A program made the translations under genes and the position numbers. 5,169 nucleotides of DNA from Gammaproteobacteria bacterium (lineage in GTDB: Bacteria > Pseudomonadota > Gammaproteobacteria > UBA6429 > Thiohalophilaceae), in the NCBI GenBank assembly GCA_003233255.1, contig QILH01000201.1, positions 1 through 5,169 of the forward strand. Reading direction: 5' to 3'. Below, piece after piece: positions 1-5,169 of the stretch. Positions within the stretch are counted from its first letter, which is position 1. Each line of letters begins with the position of its first letter. A model generated the notes under the pieces. That model was given only the letters and a program-made list of their open reading frames with translations. It ran no database searches and was not told the DNA's origin.

Positions 1-537
1 GATATGCAGGATAGCCGTCGCCAGAATAAAGGCGACAAAAAACCAGTTAGCAACATAGATATGAGGTTGGGTGCGTTTTGCTAACGTGGAAACAAACAGG
101 ATGAAATAAATTATCCAGATAACCGCAATAAGAATGTCGATCGGCCAGACCATTTCAGCATATTCACGCGCCTGTGTGAAACCGGCCATGTAACTTATCG
201 CAGCCAGTCCGATCGCCAGCTGCCAACCCCAAAAAGTTATATTCGCCATTAGATCGGAGGTCAATCTTACCTGGCAGGTACGTTGTACAACATAATAAGA
301 TGTGGCAAATAAAGCGCTACCGCCAAAACCGAAAATGACCAATGTTGTATGAACCGGACGCAAACGACCAAACGTAATGGCGGGAATGTCGAGGTTAAAT
401 ACCGGCCAGGTCAGCTCCAGCGCGATATAGACTCCAGCGGCCATACCTAAGATTCCCCAGATAATCGCCATCACCGTAAACTTGCGAATGATGGCGTAGT
501 TATAGGGTTGGGTGGTACTTTGTGAAATTGCACTCAT
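1..537 (-). CDS. ccoN: Cytochrome c oxidase, cbb3-type, subunit I (CcoN), N-terminal part
   Basis: Catalytic subunit of the high-affinity cbb3 oxidase, an inner-membrane heme-copper enzyme that reduces O2 to water with electrons from cytochrome c. The ATG at 537 opens 179 codons without a stop before the left edge; the family is usually about 470-480 residues, so roughly the first 38% is present. Seen: a hydrophobic helix at about residues 18-41, then FGRLRPVHT (56-64), in which His63 is the expected low-spin heme b ligand, then FGFGGSALFATSYYVVQRTC (69-88), TFWGWQL (101-107), WPIDIL (131-136) and an AKR...HIYVANWFF stretch (153-167). These match Pseudomonas CcoN closely from my memory of the family. 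The start is supported by GAGG at 548-551, 10 bases upstream. The remaining metal ligands lie outside the window. ccoO, ccoQ and ccoP would be expected further left. The gene is downstream of ctaB on the same strand but separated by 182 bases, so it probably has its own promoter. Confidence 0.95.
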   Translation of the reverse strand, partial: MSAISQSTTQPYNYAIIRKFTVMAIIWGILGMAAGVYIALELTWPVFNLDIPAITFGRLRPVHTTLVIFGFGGSALFATSYYVVQRTCQVRLTSDLMANITFWGWQLAIGLAAISYMAGFTQAREYAEMVWPIDILIAVIWIIYFILFVSTLAKRTQPHIYVANWFFVAFILATAILHI

Positions 538-561
538 GCTCAGTTGGCCTCAAATTTGGTG

Positions 562-593
562 AACTAACTGTCGGCCACGCCGGTCGTTTAGTT
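562..593 (-). other. Imperfect hairpin in the ccoN leader
   Basis: AACTAA (562-567) can pair with TTAGTT (588-593), and inside it CGGC (572-575) pairs with GCCG (579-582) around a CAC loop. The middle of the stem has wobble, mismatch or bulged positions. No T tract follows on either strand, so it does not look like a factor-independent terminator. It lies between the possible promoter and the GAGG ribosome site of ccoN, so it would be in the mRNA leader. A role is not shown by the sequence. Confidence 0.35.
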
Positions 594-598
594 AAACA

Positions 599-648
599 GT
601 TAATAAGTATATTCTTATATGATAAAATATATGGTATTTCTGGATCAA
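599..648 (-). promoter_or_regulatory. Possible ccoN promoter with an FNR/ANR-like half-site
   Basis: On the minus strand, TTGATCCAGAAATA (648 to 635) has one perfect FNR/ANR half (TTGAT) and a poor second half (AAATA against ATCAA), 7 of 10 defined positions. TATACT (611 to 606) is a good -10 hexamer. If it is used, transcription would start near 599 and the box would be centred near -42.5, close to the -41.5 typical of class II FNR activation. The -35 region for this -10 is CCATAT, which is poor, as is common for activator-dependent promoters. A second -10-like hexamer, TATAAG, lies at 619 to 614. The region is very AT-rich, so chance matches are likely. cbb3 operons are often controlled by FNR-family regulators, which is the main reason to take it seriously. 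Confidence 0.35.
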
Positions 649-719
649 CAGAAATTTGCGTATATCCAGTAAATCATTATTTAATTTAATGAAAACAAGT
701 GCTTAGAGGTGAAAATAAT

Positions 720-1664
720 TTAGCTTGAATAGGGGATATAGTGGTCGATGAGCAGGACAGCAAACAGCAGCATGAGGTAAAGTATTGAAAAACCAAAGGT
801 TTTCATGGCAATGCCATCCTTCAGGCTTCTCTGTAATTTTAGGACGTAAAATAAAAATATACTATCCAGGATGAGCGCGGCAAGTAAATAAAACAGGCCT
901 GTCATCTGTACGAGATATGGGAAGATGGTCACTATTATTAGTATGATTGTATAAAGCAACACATGCAGACGAGTAAAATCGATTCCATGGGTAACGGGCA
1001 ACATAGGAATATCAACCTTCGCATATTCATCACGTCGATGTATCGCCAATGCCCAGAAATGTGGCGGTGTCCAGGCAAAGATTATAAGAAATAACCACAG
1101 GCTGTTTGGATCAATTGTCCCGGTCATGGCCGTCCAGCCTAATACCGGAGGAGCCGCCCCGGCGGCCCCGCCAATGACAATGTTCTGCGGCGTCGCTCTT
1201 TTAAGAAACATCGTATAAATAACCGCATAGCCAATCAGTGACAGGAAAGTTAAAACGGCCGTTAGAATATTCACCAGAAACACTAATATCAACATCGCAA
1301 CAATGCCAATGGCAAAAGCAAAGATCAAGGCATGACGATTCGATAAATTTCCCTGCGGAATGGGTCGTTGCTGTGTACGTTGCATGTCCGCATCCACTTT
1401 CTGATCTACGATCTGGTTAATTGCAGCAGCGGAAGCAGAAGCAAGACCTATCCCCAGAATGCCATAAATAAACGCAGCCAAATCAGGCAGGCCAGGAACC
1501 GCTAATAGCATGCCGACGATCGCAGTAAAAATAATAAGAGCAACGACTTTGGGTTTACACAGATCATAATAATCACGCCAATCGGTCGACCAACTTATGC
1601 TGACACTGTTGTTGGCGATCTCGTTTGTATGATTTTTCATTGGTTTATCGATTTGTTCGACCAT
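720..1664 (-). CDS. ctaB: Protoheme IX farnesyltransferase (heme O synthase)
   Basis: Transfers a farnesyl group from farnesyl diphosphate to the vinyl group of heme B, giving heme O, the precursor of heme A. It is a polytopic inner-membrane enzyme of the UbiA prenyltransferase superfamily, and 314 residues is the normal size. Seen: the entry motif DYYDLCKPKVV (31-41), the first polyprenyl-diphosphate/Mg site N83-x3-D87-x3-D91-x2-M94 followed by QRTQQRPIPQG (95-105), GGAAGAAPPVLGW (165-177), WTPPHFWALAI (198-208) and the second loop motif DEYAKVDIPMLPVTHG (212-227). About nine hydrophobic helices fit the family. Start choice is uncertain: ATG at 1664 has an in-frame stop 12 bases upstream and no clear Shine-Dalgarno; ATG at 1640 (Met9) also fits and still leaves the family core intact. 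It follows the SCO-like gene after 40 bases, probably in one transcript. Heme A synthase, often found just before it, is absent here. Confidence 0.96.
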   Translation of the reverse strand: MVEQIDKPMKNHTNEIANNSVSISWSTDWRDYYDLCKPKVVALIIFTAIVGMLLAVPGLPDLAAFIYGILGIGLASASAAAINQIVDQKVDADMQRTQQRPIPQGNLSNRHALIFAFAIGIVAMLILVFLVNILTAVLTFLSLIGYAVIYTMFLKRATPQNIVIGGAAGAAPPVLGWTAMTGTIDPNSLWLFLIIFAWTPPHFWALAIHRRDEYAKVDIPMLPVTHGIDFTRLHVLLYTIILIIVTIFPYLVQMTGLFYLLAALILDSIFLFYVLKLQRSLKDGIAMKTFGFSILYLMLLFAVLLIDHYIPYSS

Positions 1665-1704
1665 CTGCGTAGTTTACCATTTTTCTCAGGTATTAGTTAA
1701 GCCG

Positions 1705-2364
1705 TTAACCTACCTGCGATGCTTTGAGCAGGAATTTCAAATCTTCCATAATACCTAGCGAATCGAAGCCATCCTCATAGAACATCATATAATTTCCTAT
1801 TGGATCAATCATATAGACGCGTTTTATATCCTCTAAACGTCCTGGCTCAGAACCTTTTAAAATATCGAACAACGGTTTCGCATCGGCATCGTTCGCATAC
1901 AAATAATTCAGTTTTGGATGCGCCTTATCAAACATTTCATCAAAAGGCTGGTCTTTTAACCTGGCCGTGAGTATCAAATAATAATTAACCCGCAGCCCTT
2001 CTGCACCCTGAGCAATCCGCGCATTACGCATCTTAAGTAGATTTAGCTGACAGCTTTCATCACACTCGTTTTCAATTACATAAATATATGACCATTTACG
2101 TCTTATATCGTCAAGACCAAAGCTGGCACCGTCTTTTGTTTTAAGCGAGAATTCCGTTAAAGGTTGTGCGGGTGAAATAATCTCACCATGATTTTTCTGG
2201 CCACTGGGTATCAGAGATTTATTCTTGTAAACAATGTACGCAAGTAAAATGGGAGCTAAAAATACCGCTACCAGAAGTACCAGGGTCCAACGCGATCGCG
2301 TTTGTGGATTTGGATTTGGATTTGGATTTGGATTTGGATTTGGATTTGGATTTGTTTCATTCAT
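1705..2364 (-). CDS. SCO-like thioredoxin-fold protein of the cytochrome oxidase cluster
   Basis: A membrane-anchored protein of 219 residues, resembling the conserved hypothetical that lies between SURF1 and cox15 in Pseudomonas (PA0111 type). Seen: an N-terminal tail of eight Asn-Pro pairs (5-20), a basic stretch QTRSR (21-25), one helix (about 27-46), then a domain on the far side of the membrane containing NHGEIISPAQPL (58-69), CDESC (101-105, a C-x3-C motif in the place of the SCO copper/thiol motif) and VYMIDPIGNYMMFYEDG (183-199), like the late SCO segment. Unlike true SCO proteins, Gln rather than Pro follows the second Cys and the copper-binding His before the YxxDPxG segment is missing (EDIKRVYM). 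I infer a role in copper or thiol handling during oxidase assembly; the exact function is unknown to me. It starts 9 bases after the SURF1 stop, with AGG of that stop region as a possible ribosome site, so the two are co-transcribed. Confidence 0.85.
   Translation of the reverse strand: MNETNPNPNPNPNPNPNPNPQTRSRWTLVLLVAVFLAPILLAYIVYKNKSLIPSGQKNHGEIISPAQPLTEFSLKTKDGASFGLDDIRRKWSYIYVIENECDESCQLNLLKMRNARIAQGAEGLRVNYYLILTARLKDQPFDEMFDKAHPKLNYLYANDADAKPLFDILKGSEPGRLEDIKRVYMIDPIGNYMMFYEDGFDSLGIMEDLKFLLKASQVG
2306..2353. repeat. Perfect hexanucleotide tandem repeat, 8 copies of GGATTT
   Basis: Eight uninterrupted copies of GGATTT (plus strand), equal to AATCCA read on the minus strand, code eight Asn-Pro pairs at residues 5-20 of the SCO-like protein. 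The copies are identical at the DNA level, including the third codon positions, which suggests recent slippage expansion rather than selection on protein alone. Because the unit is six bases, a change in copy number alters the tail by two residues and keeps the frame. The tail is predicted to be on the cytoplasmic side of the anchor helix. Confidence 0.98.
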
Positions 2365-2373
2365 ACCTTCGGC

Positions 2374-3099
2374 CTATCTATTTAGTCGTTTCGTATTCAC
2401 TACTATATATATGATTAATAGTAATCCTGCCATGATAAACCACTGTACGGCATAACTCACATTTTTCTCCGGAGGAGAATTGATAAATGTCCATTCACGT
2501 TTTAACTCATCTTCCGGCGTTGGATCCTGCAAAAACATAAATGACGCCACATTTCCAGGAATATCTTCATCCAGTTCAATCGCATCAATCCATCGCACTA
2601 GTGCAGGCCAGTCCGTTCCCAGCCGATTTCCGCTGCCCAGACTGGCGACATCTTTTGGATTTAGTTTCGCAATTCCCTTTAACGTAACCTCATCCTCAAT
2701 TTTCTTAAATATGGGTAAACGGCTACGAGACCCGGTTGCTTTTAGCCAACCGCGATTCACCAGGATGACGTCACTTTGTCCCGAAATCTGCAATGGCACT
2801 ACAACCTGATAACCTACCTGCCCTTGATAAACTTTATTATCGATATATATCGTGTACTGATTAAGATAATGTCCCGTAACAGAAAGTCTACGGTATTCGA
2901 GTGCCGACAAATCTTCAGGAACCGATTCGAGTACATATTCTGGCAGGGCCAGCCGCTCAGTACGTTGTTCAAATATATCTCGTTTTTCCTCAGCCCGGCT
3001 TAATTGCCAAAAACCAAGCACAATCAATATCGGTAAGATCAATACAGTGATAATTGATGGAATCCAGTTCGGACTAAATTGATAACTACCGATACGCAT
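2374..3099 (-). CDS. surf1: SURF1 family cytochrome oxidase assembly protein
   Basis: Inner-membrane assembly factor that helps place heme in subunit I of aa3-type oxidases. At 241 residues it has the normal bacterial length and the expected plan: a first helix (about 12-30) ending in LGFWQLSRAEEK (28-39), a periplasmic domain with YRRLSVTGHY (69-78), GYQVVVPL (96-103) and VILVNRGWL (111-119), and a second helix (about 217-235) beginning at YAVQWF (216-221). Odd: three residues before the Tyr of that motif, where the family usually has His (HLxYA in human and Paracoccus), this protein has Asn213, coded by AAT at 2461-2463. The His has been linked to heme binding in Paracoccus SURF1, so the change may matter. 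The ATG at 3099 is preceded by GGA with a 6-base spacing. The gene is divergent from the DUF2909-type gene across 50 bases and is followed after 9 bases by the SCO-like gene. Confidence 0.95.
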   Translation of the reverse strand: MRIGSYQFSPNWIPSIITVLILPILIVLGFWQLSRAEEKRDIFEQRTERLALPEYVLESVPEDLSALEYRRLSVTGHYLNQYTIYIDNKVYQGQVGYQVVVPLQISGQSDVILVNRGWLKATGSRSRLPIFKKIEDEVTLKGIAKLNPKDVASLGSGNRLGTDWPALVRWIDAIELDEDIPGNVASFMFLQDPTPEDELKREWTFINSPPEKNVSYAVQWFIMAGLLLIIYIVVNTKRLNR

Positions 3100-3149
3100 A
3101 TTTTATCCAGATCGTTTATACTTGGAGTCGATTTTATTTGGAGCTAATT
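3100..3149. promoter_or_regulatory. 50-base divergent gap, probable overlapping promoters
   Basis: Divergent starts at 3099 (SURF1) and 3150 (DUF2909-type) leave only these 50 bases for two promoters and two ribosome sites. The plus strand has TATACT at 3117-3122, and the minus strand has TATAAA read over the same bases (3119 to 3114), so the two -10 elements would overlap. I find no good -35 for either. TTGGAG occurs twice on the plus strand (3122-3127 and 3138-3143), and the second copy includes the ribosome site of the plus-strand gene. The location is supported by gene layout; the precise elements are tentative. Confidence 0.35.
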
Positions 3150-3407
3150 ATGAAAATCATTATTTTAGTATTGCTGCTTCTGATTGTCATAAGTTTATTC
3201 GCTGCATTATTCGCTTTTTTAAAAGATAAAGGCCAATCCAACCGTATGGTAAACGCGCTTTTTGTTCGCGTCGGCTTATCCGTCGCACTCATCATCGTCC
3301 TAATTGTTGGACACCAGTTAGGTTATCTGAAAACAAATATGAGCCCTGCCATGGTCGATAAAATTGTTGGCGACAAGCAGGAACAACAAAGACTGGATGC
3401 CAGATAA
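3150..3407 (+). CDS. DUF2909-type twin transmembrane protein
   Basis: A small inner-membrane protein of 85 residues with two helices (about 2-23 and 40-60) separated by the family-typical loop LKDKGQSNRMVNALFVRVGLS (24-44), similar to the PA0109-type protein found at this place in Pseudomonas oxidase clusters. Its biochemical role is not known to me; position suggests a link to oxidase assembly or stability. The ATG at 3150 is chosen because GGAG (3140-3143) lies 6 bases before it; a TTG at 3138 would add four residues but would sit over this ribosome site. The tail after the second helix (about 61-85) is polar and charged, seemingly longer than in the Pseudomonas protein as I recall it. It is the only plus-strand gene in the window, convergent with cox3 and divergent from SURF1, an inversion also seen in Pseudomonas. 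Confidence 0.9.
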   Translation: MKIIILVLLLLIVISLFAALFAFLKDKGQSNRMVNALFVRVGLSVALIIVLIVGHQLGYLKTNMSPAMVDKIVGDKQEQQRLDAR

Positions 3408-3417
3408 ATATAATACG

Positions 3418-3447
3418 AAAAAAGGCGCCAAACTCGGCGCCTTTTTT
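3418..3447. terminator. Bidirectional intrinsic terminator
   Basis: A perfect 12-bp inverted repeat, AAAAAAGGCGCC (3418-3429) and GGCGCCTTTTTT (3436-3447), encloses the 6-base loop AAACTC. The GC core is followed by six T on the plus strand and, by symmetry, on the minus strand. It lies 10 bases after the stop of the DUF2909-type gene and 31 bases after the cox3 stop on the other strand, so it can end both convergent transcripts. Confidence 0.95.
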
Positions 3448-3478
3448 AACCTTCTACTTTTATCACTGCTTACAGAAC

Positions 3479-4372
3479 TTATACCCAGTAAACAAAGATA
3501 AATAAGCCAACCCAGACAACATCAACAAAGTGCCAGTACCAGGCCGCGGCTTCAAACGCAAAGTGATTTTTCTCCGTAAAATGACCTTTAAGCGAACGCA
3601 GTAACATGATGGTCAACATGATTGCGCCAATCGTTACGTGCAGCCCGTGGAATCCGGTTAACATAAAGAAGGTTGTACCGTAACTGCCACTAGTCAGCTT
3701 TAGTCCCAAATCATTATAGGCATGCATGTACTCTTCTGCCTGCAAACCAATAAAGGCGAAACCCAGGATAACCGTAATCAGTAACCAGATGTTCAGTTTT
3801 GCCCGGTGACCTGCTTTTAACGCATGATGAGCAAAGGTGACCGTTACACTGGAAGTTAATAGCAAAATAGTATTAATCAACGGAAGACCCGTAGCAGGAA
3901 TAATATCTTTAGGTGTTGGGTAAGCAACAGGATCTGGATTCACCAAAGGATTACCAAAGGATGCCCAACCGCCAGCAAAACCATCCCATAGCAGTTCCTT
4001 GGTCATTGCGTTATTGCCTTCTCCTGCCAACCAGGGAATAGATAATTGACGCATATAAAATAACGCTCCAAAGAAAGCGGCGAAGAACATCACTTCTGAG
4101 AAAATGAACCACATCATACCCATACGAAATGACGTATCAACCTGTGTGTTATATTTTCCACTTTCGCTTTCACGGATAACCGTACCGAACCAGCCAAATA
4201 GCATAAAGATCATGATGAATAATCCAATGTACATTGGAATCAAACTTCCAATCTCGCCATCTGTTGTTGTTGGTAATGCATTTGCGAAACCAAACATGGT
4301 TACAAACAAACCTACTGAACCCACTAAAGGCCAGTGACTCGGCTCGGGCAAATAATATTTTGAGTCTGACAT
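3479..4372 (-). CDS. coxC: Cytochrome c oxidase subunit III
   Basis: Structural subunit of aa3-type cytochrome c oxidase in the inner membrane; it holds no metal, but stabilises subunit I and lies near the proton uptake path. At 297 residues with seven predicted helices it is full length. Seen: HWPLVGS (13-19), FSEVMFFAAFFGALF (91-105) with Glu93, the acidic residue conserved in this helix, a long periplasmic loop (about 110-160) typical of gammaproteobacterial and mitochondrial-type subunit III, then PLINTILLLTSSVTVTFAHH (164-183), GLQAEEY (209-215), LTGFHGLHVTIG (238-249) and AAAWYWHFVDVVW (275-287). The ATG at 4372 has a GAGGGG-type ribosome site 5-6 bases upstream. The 58-base gap to cox11 (4373-4430) is AT-rich with no terminator, so the two genes are probably co-transcribed. 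Transcription should end at the hairpin at 3418-3447. Confidence 0.97.
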   Translation of the reverse strand: MSDSKYYLPEPSHWPLVGSVGLFVTMFGFANALPTTTDGEIGSLIPMYIGLFIMIFMLFGWFGTVIRESESGKYNTQVDTSFRMGMMWFIFSEVMFFAAFFGALFYMRQLSIPWLAGEGNNAMTKELLWDGFAGGWASFGNPLVNPDPVAYPTPKDIIPATGLPLINTILLLTSSVTVTFAHHALKAGHRAKLNIWLLITVILGFAFIGLQAEEYMHAYNDLGLKLTSGSYGTTFFMLTGFHGLHVTIGAIMLTIMLLRSLKGHFTEKNHFAFEAAAWYWHFVDVVWVGLFIFVYWV

Positions 4373-4430
4373 GTTTACCCCTCTTCTCTCACTCTAATTT
4401 AAAGTTAATTAATTTTATCGTACCTTGCTA

Positions 4431-5036
4431 TCAACGGCTTGCTGTTTGCTGATAACCAGAATCCAGTTTTTGCTCTGCTTTATAGTTAAGATCGATATAT
4501 CGATAAGTCATGGTTAATACGGGAATACTATCCGGGATAATCGAGTTAACCACAAAGCGTAAAGGCATTTCTTTCTCTTCACCGGGCTGAAGAGTTTGTT
4601 GCTTAAAACAAAAACACTCAATCTTGGCCAGGTATTTTTTTGCCAAATTTGGTGTTATATCAGGTATTGCCTGGATCACCATCGGTTTATTACTACGATT
4701 CTTAACGTAATAACTGACCTCTTTTACTTCACCAGGATAAAATGTTAATTTGCTCGTTAGTGCACGAAAATCCAGATCAAGCGCATCATTCTCAGTCACT
4801 AAAAACTGCATGGTCAGTATTCTCGACTTATCCACACCATTTTTCAATGCACGCTCTGACTCCGCACCTGCATCATACGTACCATCTTCAATGGCCTGAT
4901 AACTACCATTGATTCCCAGCACATCGCAAAATAGATCATAAAGCGGTATTAGTGCAAAGCCAAAACCAAACATGGCAATAACCACAAAACTGGCACCACC
5001 GACAACGCGTTTATGTTTATTGTCAAGATCGCTCAT
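4431..5036 (-). CDS. ctaG: Cytochrome c oxidase assembly protein CtaG/Cox11
   Basis: Membrane-anchored copper chaperone that delivers Cu(I) to the CuB centre of oxidase subunit I. At 201 residues it is full length. Seen: a short cytoplasmic N-terminus, one helix (about 12-31), the junction motif ALIPLYDLFCDVLGINGSYQ (28-47) with Cys37, and the periplasmic immunoglobulin-like domain with ECFCF (140-144), in which Cys141 and Cys143 are the copper ligands, followed by KQQTLQPGEEKEMPLRFVV (145-163). All three conserved cysteines are present, so it looks functional. Its presence shows that the oxidase made here has a CuB-containing subunit I of the CtaD type, whose gene should lie to the right of the window. 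The ATG at 5036 has AGGA about 4 bases upstream. It begins 9 bases after the stop of the small upstream ORF. Confidence 0.97.
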   Translation of the reverse strand: MSDLDNKHKRVVGGASFVVIAMFGFGFALIPLYDLFCDVLGINGSYQAIEDGTYDAGAESERALKNGVDKSRILTMQFLVTENDALDLDFRALTSKLTFYPGEVKEVSYYVKNRSNKPMVIQAIPDITPNLAKKYLAKIECFCFKQQTLQPGEEKEMPLRFVVNSIIPDSIPVLTMTYRYIDLNYKAEQKLDSGYQQTASR

Positions 5037-5045
5037 TATTCCTGG

Positions 5046-5159
5046 TTACCGTGTCGAGGTTAGAATAAACATTAAAAAATAAAATCCTATGGCAATTCCC
5101 GCAACAATGGCGACGGTGATGAAAATACCTTTACGTTGTTTTGCTGTTTTAGTCATCAT
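5046..5159 (-). CDS. Small single-helix membrane protein upstream of cox11
   Basis: An open frame of 37 residues begins ATG ATG at 5159/5156 and ends with TAA at 5046. The product has a basic N-terminus (MMTKTAKQRKG), one hydrophobic helix (about 12-33) and a short tail ending STR, so by the positive-inside rule the N-terminus is cytoplasmic. It lies 9 bases before cox11, in the place between coxA and cox11 where many proteobacteria have a very small oxidase assembly protein; I infer the same here but cannot confirm homology from sequence alone. No ribosome site is visible in the 10 bases before the ATG, and no in-frame stop occurs there, so the true start may lie beyond the window edge. Confidence 0.65.
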   Translation of the reverse strand: MMTKTAKQRKGIFITVAIVAGIAIGFYFLMFILTSTR

Positions 5160-5169
5160 TATAAGAACC

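Noticed and set aside
1238..1420. Plus-strand 60-residue open frame
   Set aside because: Antisense to the conserved core of ctaB; no ribosome site or family match.
1696..1709. Short inverted repeat GTTAA/TTAAC between the SCO-like gene and ctaB
   Set aside because: Only 5 AT-rich pairs with a 4-base loop and no T tract; not a credible terminator.
2234..2455. Plus-strand open frame with a Gly-Phe repeat
   Set aside because: It is the antisense reading of the Asn-Pro repeat in the SCO-like gene and continues over the SURF1 end; there is no family resemblance and the minus-strand genes explain the sequence.
2480..3003. Two plus-strand open frames (2480-2809 and 2776-3003)
   Set aside because: Both lie wholly inside SURF1 on the other strand, whose motifs are clear; the translations show no recognisable domain.
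4104..4452. Two overlapping plus-strand open frames over the 5' part of cox3
   Set aside because: Antisense to a clear cox3; low complexity, no recognisable family.
5158..5163. Perfect TATAAT on the minus strand
   Set aside because: It overlaps the ATG of the small ORF, no -35 can be judged because the window ends at 5169, and the gene is probably inside a longer transcript from coxB/coxA.
1..5169. CRISPR arrays, tRNA or rRNA genes, insertion sequences, phage genes
   Set aside because: None seen on either strand; the window is fully explained by respiratory genes with short gaps.

Overview
The window is a piece of a respiratory gene cluster from a proteobacterium, most likely a gammaproteobacterium. 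It carries the assembly and subunit genes of an aa3-type (heme-copper, CtaD-family) cytochrome c oxidase, followed by the 5' part of a cbb3-type oxidase. The gene order (small membrane ORF, cox11, cox3, a DUF2909-type gene on the opposite strand, SURF1, an SCO-like protein, heme O synthase) matches the order I know from Pseudomonas and related gammaproteobacteria. The sequence is moderately AT-rich. I cannot name the genus.

Layout, from the right edge leftward (most genes are on the minus strand). At 5046-5159 there is a 37-residue single-helix protein. Then come the copper chaperone Cox11 (4431-5036) and oxidase subunit III (3479-4372). This transcript ends at a strong 12-bp hairpin terminator with T tracts on both strands (3418-3447), shared with the convergent plus-strand gene for a two-helix DUF2909-type membrane protein (3150-3407). 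A 50-base divergent gap separates that gene from SURF1 (2374-3099), which is followed closely by an SCO-like thioredoxin-fold protein (1705-2364) and by heme O synthase CtaB (720-1664). After a 182-base gap with a possible promoter and a hairpin, ccoN (cbb3 oxidase catalytic subunit) starts at 537 and runs off the left edge.

The genes fit one job, building a heme-copper oxidase. CtaB makes heme O from heme B, Cox11 delivers copper to CuB of subunit I, SURF1 assists heme insertion, the SCO-like protein probably acts in copper or thiol handling, and Cox3 is a structural subunit. The genes for subunits I and II would lie beyond the right edge.

Most of this is a known, conserved cluster, and I see no new multi-gene system. 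The points worth a second look are these: heme A synthase (ctaA/cox15) is missing from its usual place before ctaB; SURF1 has Asn where the family usually has the heme-linked His near its second helix; the SCO-like protein has a perfect 8-copy hexanucleotide repeat coding Asn-Pro; ccoN sits where an SCO1/senC gene would be expected and has a possible FNR-type site upstream; and there is an unlabelled 37-residue membrane ORF next to cox11. The first two together raise the question of whether this oxidase really carries heme A.
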